Shown here in pieces: positions 19,237 to 28,756 of a stretch of 64,000 nt of DNA; within the stretch, counting starts at the first letter, position 1, and each line of letters starts with the position of its first letter. Origin of the DNA: Phytohalomonas tamaricis (GTDB taxonomy: Bacteria; Pseudomonadota; Gammaproteobacteria; Pseudomonadales; Halomonadaceae); NCBI RefSeq assembly GCF_003012345.1, contig NZ_PVRV01000024.1, positions 575,257-639,256 on the forward strand. The letters run 5' to 3'. Both the position numbers and the translations under genes were made by a program. The notes under the pieces were generated by a model. The model did not search any database. It worked only from the letters and a program-made list of their open reading frames with translations, and was not told the DNA's origin.

Positions 19237-19401
19237 GTTAACACCTCTCTGTTCCAGCACTATCCAGCGTGTCGTCATGCATCGTTATATCAGTCGTGAC
19301 CGACTGTTTTGCCACCGTTCGCAACCGACGCTCAGTGTAACGCCAATGAGGACGACGATGAATGTATCGTTGCCCTCAAGCATTGGGATTTAAAACATCA
19401 A

Positions 19402-20169
19402 TCAGATACCGAGCATCGACATCAGACGTTCAACCGGCAGATATCCTGGCACGATCTGTCCATCGGGAAAGACCAGCGCTGGGGTGCCCTGCACGCCAAG
19501 CCGCTTACCGAGTTCGTACTGTTGGTTGACCGGGTTGTCGCAACTTGCCTTCGCTTTTAAATCCTTGCCCTTCATTGCCGCCGTCATCGCTTCTGTCCGG
19601 TTGGCGCTGCACCACACCTGCGCAAGCTGATGGGCTCCCTTGGAGTTTTCGCCAGCACGCGGGAAAGCCAGATAACGTACTTCCACACCGCGTTTGTTGA
19701 GCTCAGGCACGTCTTCATGCAGCTTGTGGCAATAAGGACACGTCGTGTCGGTAAACACCGTCAGGGTTGCCTTGACCTTACCTGCCGGCTTAAAAATGAC
19801 CATATCCTGCTCGGGAATAGCATCGATCGCAGCCTTGCGGTCATTGTTCTGCGCCTGCTCGGTCAGATTGACCAGCCGCCCATTGTCATTCTGGTACAAA
19901 TCCCCGACCAGCAGATAGCCACCGTTTTTGTCGGTATAAAATGTTTCCCCGGAGGTCAGCTGTACCTCAAACATATCATCAAGCGGCGTGGGGCTGATCG
20001 CCTTTACCGGCATCTTCTGCCCGTTGACGACAAGTTTATCCTTAAGACCTGCCGGCACATCTTCGGCGGCAAATACAGACGCGGAGGTGGTCAAGGCTAA
20101 AGTGCCAAATGCACACGCAAGCAAAAACCGAGGTAGGGAAAAGGCTATCCGAATACTGGCAGCTGTCAT
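19402..20169 (-). CDS. dsbC: Periplasmic disulfide isomerase DsbC
   Basis: Thiol-disulfide isomerase that reshuffles wrong disulfides in secreted proteins. The ATG at 20169 gives 255 residues with a clear signal peptide (cleavage near VFA at about 34), an N-terminal dimerisation domain (about 35-100) and a thioredoxin domain with active site CPYC at 144-147 in FTDTTCPYC. Two more cysteines form the usual structural disulfide. An upstream in-frame ATG at 20328 would run back through xerD and is rejected. The gene lies 31 bp after xerD and precedes hom. Confidence 0.95.
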   Translation of the reverse strand: MTAASIRIAFSLPRFLLACAFGTLALTTSASVFAAEDVPAGLKDKLVVNGQKMPVKAISPTPLDDMFEVQLTSGETFYTDKNGGYLLVGDLYQNDNGRLVNLTEQAQNNDRKAAIDAIPEQDMVIFKPAGKVKATLTVFTDTTCPYCHKLHEDVPELNKRGVEVRYLAFPRAGENSKGAHQLAQVWCSANRTEAMTAAMKGKDLKAKASCDNPVNQQYELGKRLGVQGTPALVFPDGQIVPGYLPVERLMSMLGI

Positions 20170-20200
20170 AGGTTCTTCAATCCTGGGTGAATAGATACCA

Positions 20201-21097
20201 TCAACCACGTGGATGGTGCTGTGCGTGTATCGCCTCCAGGCGCGCCTGGGCAACATGGGTATATATCTGCGTCGTCGATAAATCGCTGTGCCCGAGCAGC
20301 TCCTGTACAACACGTAAATGAGCACCATGATTCAGTAGATGAGTCGCAAACGCGTGACGCAGGGTATGCGGCGACAATGGCTTATCGATGCCTGCCGCCA
20401 GAGCATGATGCTTCAGGCGGTGCCAAAATGTCTGACGCGTCATAAAGCCATTACCACGGCCGGGAAACAAGGGGGGGCGAGTGATATCGCTCATCAAGCT
20501 GCCACGCGCTTCCCGCATGTAACGTTCCAGCCAGTCATGTGCCTCTTCGCCGAGCGGGACTAGCCTCTCCTTATCGCCTTTACCAATCACCCGCACCAGC
20601 CCCTGGCGCAAATTCAGACTATCCATACGCAGCCCGACCAGTTCAGAAACACGCAGGCCACAGGCGTAAAGTACCTCCAGCATGGCCCGGTCACGTAGAC
20701 CCAAGGCATTCGCGGTATCTGGCGCTTCAAGCAGTCGGTCGACATCACCTTCATCAAGCGTGTCAGGCAGGTTAACCCGCACCTTCGGCATCGACACCTC
20801 GGCGAGCGGATCGGCAACAATCAGTTCGTTGAGCATTGCCCAACGATAAAATCGCCGCAGCGACGAGAGTAAGCGCGCGTCAGAGCGTGCGTGATAGCCT
20901 GCGCTACGCCGCGCGACAAGTAGCGCTGCAAATGAAGTCTTGGCCGGCCCCAGCAGCCGCTCATCATCCTTATTCAGATGAGCCGACCAGTGGCGCAGGT
21001 CACTGCGATAGGCGGCAAGCGTATGCTGACTTGCACCACGCTCCAGCCATAGCGCATCGAGAAATGCATCGACCAGCTCGTTATCATCCATGGCCAT
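20201..21097 (-). CDS. xerD: Site-specific tyrosine recombinase XerD
   Basis: Resolves chromosome dimers at dif together with XerC and FtsK. The 298 residues carry an N-terminal core-binding domain (about 5-90) and the catalytic domain with R149, K173, H244, R247, H270 and nucleophile Y279, all present (HTLRHAFATHLLNHGAHL and LGHSDLSTTQIYTHV). XerD is preferred to XerC because the gene sits in the conserved xerD-dsbC-hom-thrC order. ATGs at 21097 and 21091 are both possible starts. Confidence 0.95.
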   Translation of the reverse strand: MAMDDNELVDAFLDALWLERGASQHTLAAYRSDLRHWSAHLNKDDERLLGPAKTSFAALLVARRSAGYHARSDARLLSSLRRFYRWAMLNELIVADPLAEVSMPKVRVNLPDTLDEGDVDRLLEAPDTANALGLRDRAMLEVLYACGLRVSELVGLRMDSLNLRQGLVRVIGKGDKERLVPLGEEAHDWLERYMREARGSLMSDITRPPLFPGRGNGFMTRQTFWHRLKHHALAAGIDKPLSPHTLRHAFATHLLNHGAHLRVVQELLGHSDLSTTQIYTHVAQARLEAIHAQHHPRG

Positions 21098-21128
21098 GAC
21101 TCACGATCCACACATTAGCTCTACCGTT

Positions 21129-21167
21129 TAAAACAATAACCCCGCAGCCACTTGCGTAGCGCGGGGT
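21129..21167 (-). terminator. Terminator of the rpsP-rimM-trmD-rplS operon
   Basis: On the minus strand ACCCCGC (21167-21161) pairs with GCGGGGT (21145-21139), followed by TATTGTTTT. It separates the ribosomal operon from xerD. Confidence 0.85.
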
Positions 21168-21223
21168 CGATGACCAGGGCAGTACAGAGCTGCCCTAGCG
21201 GCAAACCGAACGGAGCGTTCGAT

Positions 21224-21580
21224 TTAAGACAGCTTTTCCTTGATACGTGCAGACTTACCGCTACGCTCACGGAGATAGTAAAGCTTGGCCTGACGAACAT
21301 CACCGCGACGTTTAACATCGATGGAAGCGACCAGCGGGCTGTAAGTCTGGAAAGTACGCTCAACGCCAACACCATGAGAAATCTTACGCACGGTGAAAGC
21401 GGAGTTCAGTCCACGGTTACGCTTACCGATCACCACGCCTTCAAATGCCTGAAGACGTTCACGGGTGCCTTCAACAACCTTTACCTGAACAACTACGGTG
21501 TCACCGGGGCCGAAGCTCGGGACTTCCTTGTTCATCTGTTCGTTTTCGATCGCCTGGATCACATTATTCTTGCTGCTCAT
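21224..21580 (-). CDS. rplS: 50S ribosomal protein L19
   Basis: Structural protein at the 30S-50S interface, 118 residues. The start [16 protein letters not shown] and the core [16 protein letters not shown] are typical of L19. The ATG at 21580 has GAGGAAAG 7 bp upstream. Longer starts run back into trmD and are rejected. It is the last gene of the operon, 100 bp after trmD and followed by a terminator. Confidence 0.97.
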   Translation of the reverse strand: MSSKNNVIQAIENEQMNKEVPSFGPGDTVVVQVKVVEGTRERLQAFEGVVIGKRNRGLNSAFTVRKISHGVGVERTFQTYSPLVASIDVKRRGDVRQAKLYYLRERSGKSARIKEKLS

Positions 21581-21680
21581 CGTTCTTTCCTCGATTGAAG
21601 CCGTTTTACTGGCTCTGATCCCGACGTTCGAAAACGTGGGAATCGACAATGGGTGACGCGTTGCGCGCTGGCATTTCGTA

Positions 21681-22517
21681 TCAATGCGAGTCGCTTCGCA
21701 CCTCCGTCGTCTGAGCGACGACGTGTTCGTTGACACCGCGTCCGTGCTCTTGCACAAACTGATCAAGCAACAGCTGCTGCTCGACATTCAGTGTCATTTT
21801 TTCCAGTAGATCAGGGCGACGCAGCCAGGTACGTCCCAACGACTGCTTGAGACGCCAACGGCGAATCGCTTCATGGTTGCCACTCAATAACACCTCTGGC
21901 ACGCAACGACCGTCGATTACTTCGGGGCGAGTATAATGTGGACAATCCAGCAATCCCGCCGCAAAGGAATCCTCTACCGCTGAATCCTGGTGACCAAGCA
22001 CCCCCGGCACCAAGCGTGACAGTGCATCAAGCAACACCATCGCCGGCAATTCACCGCCACTCAAGACGTAATCACCGACTGACCATTCTTCATCAATTTC
22101 CGCTTCCACTACACGTTCATCAATACCCTCGTAGCGTCCAGCCACCAAGATAAGATGCTTACGCGCAGCCAATTCACGAACACCCGCCTGATCGAGCGGT
22201 CGTCCCTGCGGAGACAAATATATAACGTGAGCGCGTTCCTTCTCGGTCTCATCATCGTCTGGTAGCGTCGATGCTGCCTGTTCCGCGCCTTCACGAGCCG
22301 CCTGAATAGCATGCCGAAGAGTATCTACTTTCATCAGCATACCTGGGCCACCCCCATAGGGGCGATCATCAACCGTGCGATGTTTGTCTGTGGCATAGTC
22401 TCTCGGGTTCCAGAACGCAACGTCCAGAAGCCCCTGCTTGACTGCGCGCCCCGTCACACCGTAACGAGTCACTGCATCAAACATCTCAGGAAAAAGAGAG
22501 ACAACACCAATCCACAC
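21681..22517 (-). CDS. trmD: tRNA (guanine37-N1)-methyltransferase
   Basis: Methylates G37 next to the anticodon and prevents frameshifting. The 278 residues begin [13 protein letters not shown] and contain the trefoil-knot SAM site ([11 protein letters not shown] and [14 protein letters not shown], then [13 protein letters not shown]). The start is GTG with only a weak ribosome-binding site, so coupling to upstream rimM is likely. The C-terminus is some 20 residues longer than in E. coli. Confidence 0.97.
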   Translation of the reverse strand: MWIGVVSLFPEMFDAVTRYGVTGRAVKQGLLDVAFWNPRDYATDKHRTVDDRPYGGGPGMLMKVDTLRHAIQAAREGAEQAASTLPDDDETEKERAHVIYLSPQGRPLDQAGVRELAARKHLILVAGRYEGIDERVVEAEIDEEWSVGDYVLSGGELPAMVLLDALSRLVPGVLGHQDSAVEDSFAAGLLDCPHYTRPEVIDGRCVPEVLLSGNHEAIRRWRLKQSLGRTWLRRPDLLEKMTLNVEQQLLLDQFVQEHGRGVNEHVVAQTTEVRSDSH

Positions 22518-22578
22518 GGCAGTCAGATACTCGCATTATCTTTAGACGCTACATTTACCACTATGCGCGTCAAGGCAA

Positions 22579-23127
22579 TCAGAACTCCGGGTCCCAGTTC
22601 ACCGTCATGATACCGGTGTCCAGATTGACATCATGAATCACCTCACCCGGCAAGAATGGCAGTAGTCGTTCTTTCTGGTCGAGACTTGCATCATCGCCCT
22701 TGACCACGAGCACATCGTTAGCGCCGGTTTCAAACAGGTAACCCACATGCCCCAGGCGTATACCGTCAAGGGTCACAACCTTGAGCCCTTCCAGCTGATA
22801 CCAATAGTATTCATCGCGTCCGAGTGTCGGCAGCTCACGGGTAGCCAGATAGATCGTGCCACCCGCCAGACTCTCGGCGGCCTCGCGTGAATCGATATCC
22901 TTGAACTGCGCCACCAGGCCCTTGCCTTGACGCCGTCCTTGAACCAGCTGCAGCGGGAATCGCTTCCCTTGCAGCTCGATCAACCATTCGGAGTATTCGA
23001 GAATACCGTCCATCGGGCTGGTATAGGAATACACCTTAAGCCAGCCTTTGACACCGTAAGGGCTCGTCAGCTTGCCCATTACCACATAATCGCCAGCAGG
23101 ACGATCGGAGGCATGCGTCTCGGACAT
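22579..23127 (-). CDS. rimM: 16S rRNA processing/30S maturation factor RimM
   Basis: Assists maturation of the 30S head around S19. From the ATG at 23127 (GGAGTG 7 bp upstream) the protein is 182 residues, the same as in E. coli. It contains the RimM barrel start YVVMGKLTSPYGVKGWLKVYSYT and the C-terminal PRC-barrel motif LPFLPGEVIHDVNL. An ATG at 23160 overlaps the rpsP stop codon (TAATG) and would add 11 residues, so it cannot be fully excluded. Confidence 0.96.
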   Translation of the reverse strand: MSETHASDRPAGDYVVMGKLTSPYGVKGWLKVYSYTSPMDGILEYSEWLIELQGKRFPLQLVQGRRQGKGLVAQFKDIDSREAAESLAGGTIYLATRELPTLGRDEYYWYQLEGLKVVTLDGIRLGHVGYLFETGANDVLVVKGDDASLDQKERLLPFLPGEVIHDVNLDTGIMTVNWDPEF

Positions 23128-23159
23128 AACTGTCACTCCGGCTTGGCTAATCGCTGCCA

Positions 23160-23408
23160 TTAAGCCTGCTTGCGTGCTTCTTTGACCAGCTCGGCAACGC
23201 GATCAGATACCTGTGCGCCTTGCTGCTGCCAGTAAGTGACACGTTCCAGATCAACGCGCAGACGCTCTTCCTGACCGCGCGCGATCGGATTGAAAAAGCC
23301 AACACGCTCGATGAAACGACCATCGCGAGAAACGCGAGAATCGGTCACAGTGAGGTGATAAAAGGGACGCTTCTTGGCGCCACCACGTGCCAGACGAATG
23401 GTAACCAT
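23160..23408 (-). CDS. rpsP: 30S ribosomal protein S16
   Basis: Primary assembly protein of the small subunit, 82 residues. It starts [21 protein letters not shown] and carries the family sequence [14 protein letters not shown]. It heads rpsP-rimM-trmD-rplS. AAGGAC lies upstream of the ATG. A promoter with a 17-bp spacer lies about 135 bp upstream. Confidence 0.98.
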   Translation of the reverse strand: MVTIRLARGGAKKRPFYHLTVTDSRVSRDGRFIERVGFFNPIARGQEERLRVDLERVTYWQQQGAQVSDRVAELVKEARKQA

Positions 23409-23543
23409 TGCGTTAACAGTCCTTCAGTTGAAGTTGCGCAATGCGACGACTCGACCGAATGCCTGTCATCGCAGAGATGAAATGCCACATAATCTGTCGC
23501 AAGCGCCCCTCCCAAAATGGACGGGCCGCTTCGAAGACGCGAC

Positions 23544-23572
23544 ATTCTACGGGAATTTTAAACCATTGGGAA
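23544..23572 (-). promoter_or_regulatory. Likely promoter of the rpsP operon
   Basis: Read on the minus strand, TTCCCA (23572-23567), a 17-bp spacer and TAGAAT (23549-23544) form a promoter-like pair. The CCCGTAGAAT form resembles ribosomal operon promoters of pseudomonads. No experimental support. Confidence 0.5.
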
Positions 23573-23614
23573 CCATCTCTTGACAGCCCCCAATTGATGT
23601 CATGATAAAGGCGC

Positions 23615-25042
23615 TCAGCGTCTCGGCAAACCGCCCCCACCGAAACCGCCTGGGCCACCGCCCATGCCGCCCATTCCTCCGGGGCCACCAGGCCCGCCGC
23701 CGCCCATCATACTGCTCATGCCGCGCATCATTTTCTGCATGCCGCCTTTTTTACCCATCTTCTTCATCATCTTCTGCATTTGCTTGTGCTGCTTGAGCAG
23801 ACGATTGAGTTCAGGAATCTGAGTACCGGAGCCGGCACAGATACGACGCTTGCGCGAACCGTTAATGAGCTCAGGCTTGTGGCGCTCCTTGGGCGTCATC
23901 GAATTGATCATCGCCTCAAGCTTGCCAAACTCCTTTTCCGCCCCCTGGCCGCGTGCCACATCGGCCATCTGCCCCATACCCGGCAGTTTCTCAAGCAGAC
24001 TCCCCATGCCGCCCATGTTCTTGAGCTGCTGGAGCTGATCGCGAAAATCCTCGAGATCGAAACTCTCGCCCTTCTTGAGCTTCTTGGTGAGCTGGTCGGC
24101 CTTGCTGCGGTCAACCTTGCGCTCGGCCTCCTCGATCAGACTGAGCACATCGCCCATGCCAAGAATGCGTGAGGCAACCCGATCGGGATAAAACGGCTCC
24201 AGGGCATCGGTCTTCTCACCCATACCCATGAACTTGATCGGCTTACCCGTGATATGACGTACCGACAATGCTGCGCCGCCACGGGCATCGCCATCGGCCT
24301 TGGTGAGAATCACCCCGGTTAGTGGCAAGGCCTCATGAAACGCCTTGGCCGTATTGGCAGCGTCCTGGCCGGTCATGGCATCGACGACGAACAACGTCTC
24401 CTGCGGCTCGATCGCCTTATGCAGGGCGCGAATCTCGTCCATCATGTCTTGGTCGACATGCAAGCGGCCAGCGGTATCGACTAGCACCACATCGTGGAAC
24501 TGGATACGTGCGTGCTTGATTGCCGCCTCGGCAATGGCGACTGGCTTTTGATCACTCGACGAGGGAAAGAAATCGACCTCGACTTCCTTTGCAAGAGTTT
24601 CAAGCTGATCGATCGCTGCCGGACGATAGATATCGGCAGAGACTACCAGTACCTTTTTCTTGTGACGTTCACGCAGAAAGCGCGCCAACTTGGCAACAGA
24701 GGTCGTCTTGCCCGCGCCCTGCAGGCCTGCCATCAAAATGATGGAGGGCTTCTGCTTCAACTCGAGCGGGACATTGCCCTCGCCCATGATCGCCTCAAGC
24801 TCTTGCTGAACTATCTTGACGAACTGCTGGCCCGGCGACAGGCTCTTCGATACTTCCTGACCGACGGCGCGCTCACGCACGCGCTCGATAAAGGCTTTGA
24901 CAACCGGCAGCGCCACGTCGGCCTCGAGCAGTGCCCGACGGACTTCACGCAGCGTCTCCTGAATATTTTCGTCGGTAAGCCTAGCCTGTCCGGTAATCGA
25001 CTTGAGCGTCCGCGACAGGCGATCGGTTAAACTTTCAAACAT
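23615..25042 (-). CDS. ffh: Signal recognition particle GTPase Ffh
   Basis: Binds 4.5S RNA and signal sequences and targets nascent membrane proteins. From the ATG at 25042 (GGAGAGG just upstream) it has 475 residues: the N domain starting MFESLTDRLSRTLKSITGQ, the G domain with GLQGAGKTTSVAKLA, DTAGRLHVD and TKADGDARGGAALS, and the methionine-rich M domain. The tail is an exaggerated Met/Gly-rich sequence (MMGGGG, GGMGGMGGG). It is divergent from ypjD, as in pseudomonads. Confidence 0.97.
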   Translation of the reverse strand: MFESLTDRLSRTLKSITGQARLTDENIQETLREVRRALLEADVALPVVKAFIERVRERAVGQEVSKSLSPGQQFVKIVQQELEAIMGEGNVPLELKQKPSIILMAGLQGAGKTTSVAKLARFLRERHKKKVLVVSADIYRPAAIDQLETLAKEVEVDFFPSSSDQKPVAIAEAAIKHARIQFHDVVLVDTAGRLHVDQDMMDEIRALHKAIEPQETLFVVDAMTGQDAANTAKAFHEALPLTGVILTKADGDARGGAALSVRHITGKPIKFMGMGEKTDALEPFYPDRVASRILGMGDVLSLIEEAERKVDRSKADQLTKKLKKGESFDLEDFRDQLQQLKNMGGMGSLLEKLPGMGQMADVARGQGAEKEFGKLEAMINSMTPKERHKPELINGSRKRRICAGSGTQIPELNRLLKQHKQMQKMMKKMGKKGGMQKMMRGMSSMMGGGGPGGPGGMGGMGGGPGGFGGGGLPRR

Positions 25043-25379
25043 GGGCCTCTCCGGCTGGATGCAGCGCTGACCTGATACCGTGCCAGACAATCAAACGCCA
25101 GGCACCCCTCGATTTAGCGCTTATATATGCACAATGCTCACACATGCGTTTATGGTAAGGATTATACGCGTTTGAAGGCTCGTCCTCCATGCATGCCACG
25201 TTTGCAGTGCCTTTATTACTGTTGATCATTTGCCCCTAACCGGCGCATCGTGCCGACAGAAACGACTTCATGACATCGAATGTGCTATCAGAGGCGAAGC
25301 AGATGCGGCCGTTCAACGCATTCGTTATAGTGATAATCTGTTATTAATACCTCTCTTTATCATTCAGGAATCAATCGCG
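25043..25379. other. Divergent ffh/ypjD intergenic region
   Basis: 337 bp with no convincing gene. It must hold promoters for ffh (minus) and ypjD (plus). Boxes such as TATAGT and GATAAT around 25326-25337 exist, but no correctly spaced -35 partner was found. Confidence 0.5.
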
Positions 25380-26183
25380 ATGCAGGCGTTGTTGCTCGCT
25401 TTTCTTGCCATCATGTTTTATCTCGGTGCCGGCACCTGGCAAGGGTTTGCCCTGGCACGGCGCGTCCAAGTGCATCCACAACTGGTACGTGGCCTTGGCG
25501 CAGTCGCGGTTGTCGCACATGCGGCGGTGGTCTACAACACACTCCATGCTGCTCAAGGCTTGCGACTGGGCATATTTGAAAGTGCCTCGCTGATCTGCTG
25601 GCTGATCGCCGTTCTGCTCATTGCCGTCAGTTTCGTAAAGCCAGTGCTTTCAGCTGCAGCGGCACTCTTTCCACTTGCCGCTCTGTCAGTGCTAGGGGTG
25701 ATGGGGTTGCCTAGCAACATGACCGAGTCACACATTTCGCCCGGCGTGGTCGTGCACATCCTGACGTCAGTCTTGGCCTACTCCCTGCTCGCCATTGCAT
25801 CGGTTCAGGCTATTTTACTGGCGTTTCAGAATCAGGCGCTGAAGCGCCACCATACCCGTGGCATCGTTCAGGTTTTGCCACCATTGACGACCATGGAGCG
25901 ATTGCTGTTTGAGCTGATTACCGTGGGCATGGTGTTACTTACGGCCTCGATCATCAGTGGCGCGCTATTTATTCATGATATGTTTGCCCAACACCTGGCT
26001 CACAAAACGGTTTTGTCGCTGCTCGCCTGGATCATTTTCGGCGTACTACTATGGGGAAGGCACTACCGTGGCTGGCGCGGCTCAATAGCCGTACGCTGGA
26101 CGCTGGGCGGAATAATTGTTCTCTTTTTTGCTTACTTCGGCAGCAAGTTTGTACTTGAATTCATCTATCATCGTGAATGGTAA
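25380..26183 (+). CDS. Inner-membrane CcsA/YpjD-family protein
   Basis: A membrane protein of 267 residues with about eight hydrophobic helices, related to the cytochrome c assembly (CcmC/CcsA) superfamily and specifically the YpjD group. It has LGIFESASLICWLIA in place of the usual WWD-region and conserved histidines at LHAAQG and SHISPGVVVHILTSVLAY. The ATG at 25380 is preceded by AGGAA; an upstream start at 25230 adds 50 soluble residues and is rejected. The ffh-ypjD-CNNM order is shared with pseudomonads, and a role linked to magnesium or haem handling is only suspected. Confidence 0.85.
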   Translation: MQALLLAFLAIMFYLGAGTWQGFALARRVQVHPQLVRGLGAVAVVAHAAVVYNTLHAAQGLRLGIFESASLICWLIAVLLIAVSFVKPVLSAAAALFPLAALSVLGVMGLPSNMTESHISPGVVVHILTSVLAYSLLAIASVQAILLAFQNQALKRHHTRGIVQVLPPLTTMERLLFELITVGMVLLTASIISGALFIHDMFAQHLAHKTVLSLLAWIIFGVLLWGRHYRGWRGSIAVRWTLGGIIVLFFAYFGSKFVLEFIYHREW

Positions 26184-26244
26184 GTTTCGACAAGAATGCA
26201 GCAGATGACACGCTGCCTGTTCTACACTTTGGGCCAATGCTCAC

Positions 26245-26273
26245 TTGACACCTCATTCACGAGTCCCTAAAAA
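26245..26273 (+). promoter_or_regulatory. Possible promoter of the CNNM/CBS transporter gene
   Basis: A perfect TTGACA (26245-26250) is followed after 17 bp by TAAAAA, a weak -10 box, 34 bp before the gene. Confidence 0.4.
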
Positions 26274-26306
26274 GCGATTCTGACCGACAATCAAGGATCT
26301 TAAACT

Positions 26307-27593
26307 TTGAGCGACGACACCCCGTTGGGGCTGATGTTCGGCTTACTAATAGTACTCGTTATTTGTTCCGCATTCTTTTCCAGCTCGGAAACGGGGATGA
26401 TGTCGATAAACCGTTATCGACTCGCTCACCGCGCCAATGCAGGAGAGCGTGGCGCCAAGCGCGTGATGAAGCTGCTGTCCCGCCCCGATCGCCTGCTTGG
26501 TGTCATCCTGATCGGCAATAATCTGGTCAATAACCTGGCCGCCTCGATTGCAACACTTGTGGCGATCCATTTCTTTGGTGACGTTTCCGGGCCTGCTGTT
26601 GCCACTGCTGTGCTTACCATTGTGGTGCTGATCTTCGGCGAGGTAATGCCCAAAACCTTCGCAGCCGTAAAACCAGACAAGATCGCTTTTCCCGCCTCCT
26701 ATGTTCTTGCCCCGATGCTCAAGATTCTACACCCGCTGGTGTGGGCAGTTAATGGTATTGCCAATACCCTGCTACGCCTGGTGGGTATCAAGAACATCGA
26801 AGGCGGCGCGGCCAATCTGACGCGCGATGAGCTACGCACCGTGGTACATGAAGCAGGCACGATGATTCCGCGCCGTCACCAGGCGATGCTGATTTCGATA
26901 CTTGATCTCGAGAACGTTACCGTCAATGACATCATGGTGCCGCGTCACGAGATCGTCGGGCTCGATCTGGAGCAGGATATTGATACCCTGCTGGCCCAGA
27001 TCCGCTCCAGTCAGCACACGCGTATTCCGGTTTACAAAGGGGATATCAACAACATTATCGGTATCCTGCATCTGCGTAATGCGGCCCGCGTCATGTCCAA
27101 ACCGGAAATCACCAAGTCCTCGATCATTCAGGAAGCCCGCGAGCCCTATTTCATCCCTGAATCGACACCGCTGCATACTCAGCTATTGAACTTTCAGCAG
27201 CAAAAACGCCGCATAGGCATCGTTGTCGATGAGTACGGCGACGTACAGGGGTTGGCCACGCTGGAAGATATTCTTGAAGAAATTGTCGGTGAATTCACCA
27301 CCGACGTTGCCGGCACCCATCAGGAAATCCATGTTCAGGATGATGGCAGCTACATCATCGAAGGCACGGCTAACATTCGTGAGATCAACAAAGTGCTCGG
27401 TTGGCAGTTACCGACCAGCGGGCCGAAGACACTGAACGGATTAATCCTTGAACACCTCGAATCTTTCCCTGATGCAGCTACTTGTCTGCAAGTCGGTTCA
27501 ATACGCATTGAAATTATCAGCATCAAGGATAATCTGATCACCTCGGCACGCTGCTGGCAAGCAATCAGACGTGCATGGTCGAACGACGGGTAA
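26307..27593 (+). CDS. CNNM/CBS-domain (HlyC/CorC family, YfjD/CorB-like) membrane protein
   Basis: A 428-residue protein with the N-terminal CNNM membrane domain (about 1-180, with SSSETGMMSINRYRL and GNNLVNNLAAS), two CBS domains (about 200-320, starting VNDIMVPRHEIVGLD) and a C-terminal CorC_HlyC domain (about 340-420). Family members act in Mg2+ transport or resistance to high Mg2+/Co2+. The start is TTG with AAGGAT 8 bp upstream. It follows ypjD as in pseudomonads. Confidence 0.92.
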   Translation: MSDDTPLGLMFGLLIVLVICSAFFSSSETGMMSINRYRLAHRANAGERGAKRVMKLLSRPDRLLGVILIGNNLVNNLAASIATLVAIHFFGDVSGPAVATAVLTIVVLIFGEVMPKTFAAVKPDKIAFPASYVLAPMLKILHPLVWAVNGIANTLLRLVGIKNIEGGAANLTRDELRTVVHEAGTMIPRRHQAMLISILDLENVTVNDIMVPRHEIVGLDLEQDIDTLLAQIRSSQHTRIPVYKGDINNIIGILHLRNAARVMSKPEITKSSIIQEAREPYFIPESTPLHTQLLNFQQQKRRIGIVVDEYGDVQGLATLEDILEEIVGEFTTDVAGTHQEIHVQDDGSYIIEGTANIREINKVLGWQLPTSGPKTLNGLILEHLESFPDAATCLQVGSIRIEIISIKDNLITSARCWQAIRRAWSNDG

Positions 27594-27697
27594 GCGCTAT
27601 TTTGACGGTATGGACGGCGGTGCACGCGTTCTTCAGACCGACCTAAGCGAAGGTAATTAGGCTATGGGCGTTTACCGACTCCAAAGACAGGCAACCG

Positions 27698-28081
27698 ATG
27701 ACGCTCGCTTCTCTTCTCGTAATGCATCTTGCATACGCCCGAGCATGGCAATCCAACAATGCCATGCCTCGATACTGTTTATGCATCATGTTTACACCCT
27801 TATTGCTTGTCGCCGATATTACCGCCGCATTTCCCGCCAAGGCCGATCTCACTCAAGACGATGTATTACGTCTTACTGAATCAGGTAATATTCTACCGTT
27901 TCCCGCTATCCTCGAGAGTGCGCGCCACTATCAGGAAGGCAAGCTGCTCGAGGCAGCACTTGAGAACGAGAATAACCGCTATATTTACGAGGTCGATCTG
28001 CTCGACCATGATGGCAAGATATGGGAGTTGAAATTCGATGCCGTCACCGGTGAGTTTCTCTCCAAGGATAAGGATAAGTGA
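27698..28081 (+). CDS. PepSY-domain protein preceding a two-component system
   Basis: A small exported protein of up to 127 residues. A hydrophobic stretch (FTPLLLVADITA) ending in FPAKA fits a signal peptide, followed by a PepSY domain (ILESARHYQEGKLLEAALENE, YIYEVDLLDHDGKIWELKFDAVTGEFL). The start is uncertain: 27698 has a weak AGG, while the later ATGs at 27764 or 27788 would give a more normal signal peptide. The stop codon is 3 bp before the response regulator. PepSY proteins bind or inhibit periplasmic partners; modulation of the adjacent sensor kinase is inference from the operon. Confidence 0.82.
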   Translation: MTLASLLVMHLAYARAWQSNNAMPRYCLCIMFTPLLLVADITAAFPAKADLTQDDVLRLTESGNILPFPAILESARHYQEGKLLEAALENENNRYIYEVDLLDHDGKIWELKFDAVTGEFLSKDKDK

Positions 28082-28084
28082 TCC

Positions 28085-28756
28085 ATGCGGCTTTTGCTGA
28101 TCGAGGATAATGTTCCCCTCGCTGATGAACTAAGTGCCCTGTTCACCCAACATGGCTATGCCGTAGATTGGTGTACCGATGGGCGTGATGCAGCTACTAT
28201 GGCCATGAATGAACCCTTTGATGTCATCGTGCTTGATCTTGGTCTACCAGGCCGACCGGGCATTTCGGTATTAGAAGAGTGGCGTGAAAAAGGACTCGAT
28301 ACTCCAGTATTGATCCTGACAGCACGCTCAAGCTGGAGTGAGCGGATTACCGGGCTGCGTGCCGGCGCCGATGACTATCTGCCCAAGCCTTTCCATCCTG
28401 ATGAGCTGCTGCTGCGTCTGCAGGCTCTGGTACGGCGTCGTCATGGTCAGCGTCCCTCGCCGACGCTCTCGATTGCGGGCATTATCCTGGATGAAAACAG
28501 CCAGTCCGCCTGGAGCGAGACCAACGATACGCCTATCAACCTGACCCGCGCTGAATTCGCCATTCTGCGCTATTTGATGCTGCACCCCGATCATGTCATT
28601 TCCAAGGATCGGCTGCTTGATCATCTCTATGACAGCGAACACGACCGCAACCCTAATGTCGTCGAGGTTCACATCAATCACCTACGTCAGAAACTCGGAC
28701 GTGGCATCATCGTGACCCAGCGCGGCCAGGGATATCGCTTTGGTGGTAGTACGTGA
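28085..28756 (+). CDS. OmpR/PhoB-family response regulator
   Basis: A 223-residue regulator. The receiver domain (1-115) has E7-D8, the phosphoacceptor D51 ([10 protein letters not shown]), a T in LILTAR and the conserved K in YLPKPF. A C-terminal winged helix (about 130-223) carries [22 protein letters not shown] and [15 protein letters not shown]. It resembles the QseB/PmrA/PhoP branch. It is 3 bp after the PepSY gene and overlaps the kinase start. Its regulon is unknown. Confidence 0.94.
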   Translation: MRLLLIEDNVPLADELSALFTQHGYAVDWCTDGRDAATMAMNEPFDVIVLDLGLPGRPGISVLEEWREKGLDTPVLILTARSSWSERITGLRAGADDYLPKPFHPDELLLRLQALVRRRHGQRPSPTLSIAGIILDENSQSAWSETNDTPINLTRAEFAILRYLMLHPDHVISKDRLLDHLYDSEHDRNPNVVEVHINHLRQKLGRGIIVTQRGQGYRFGGST

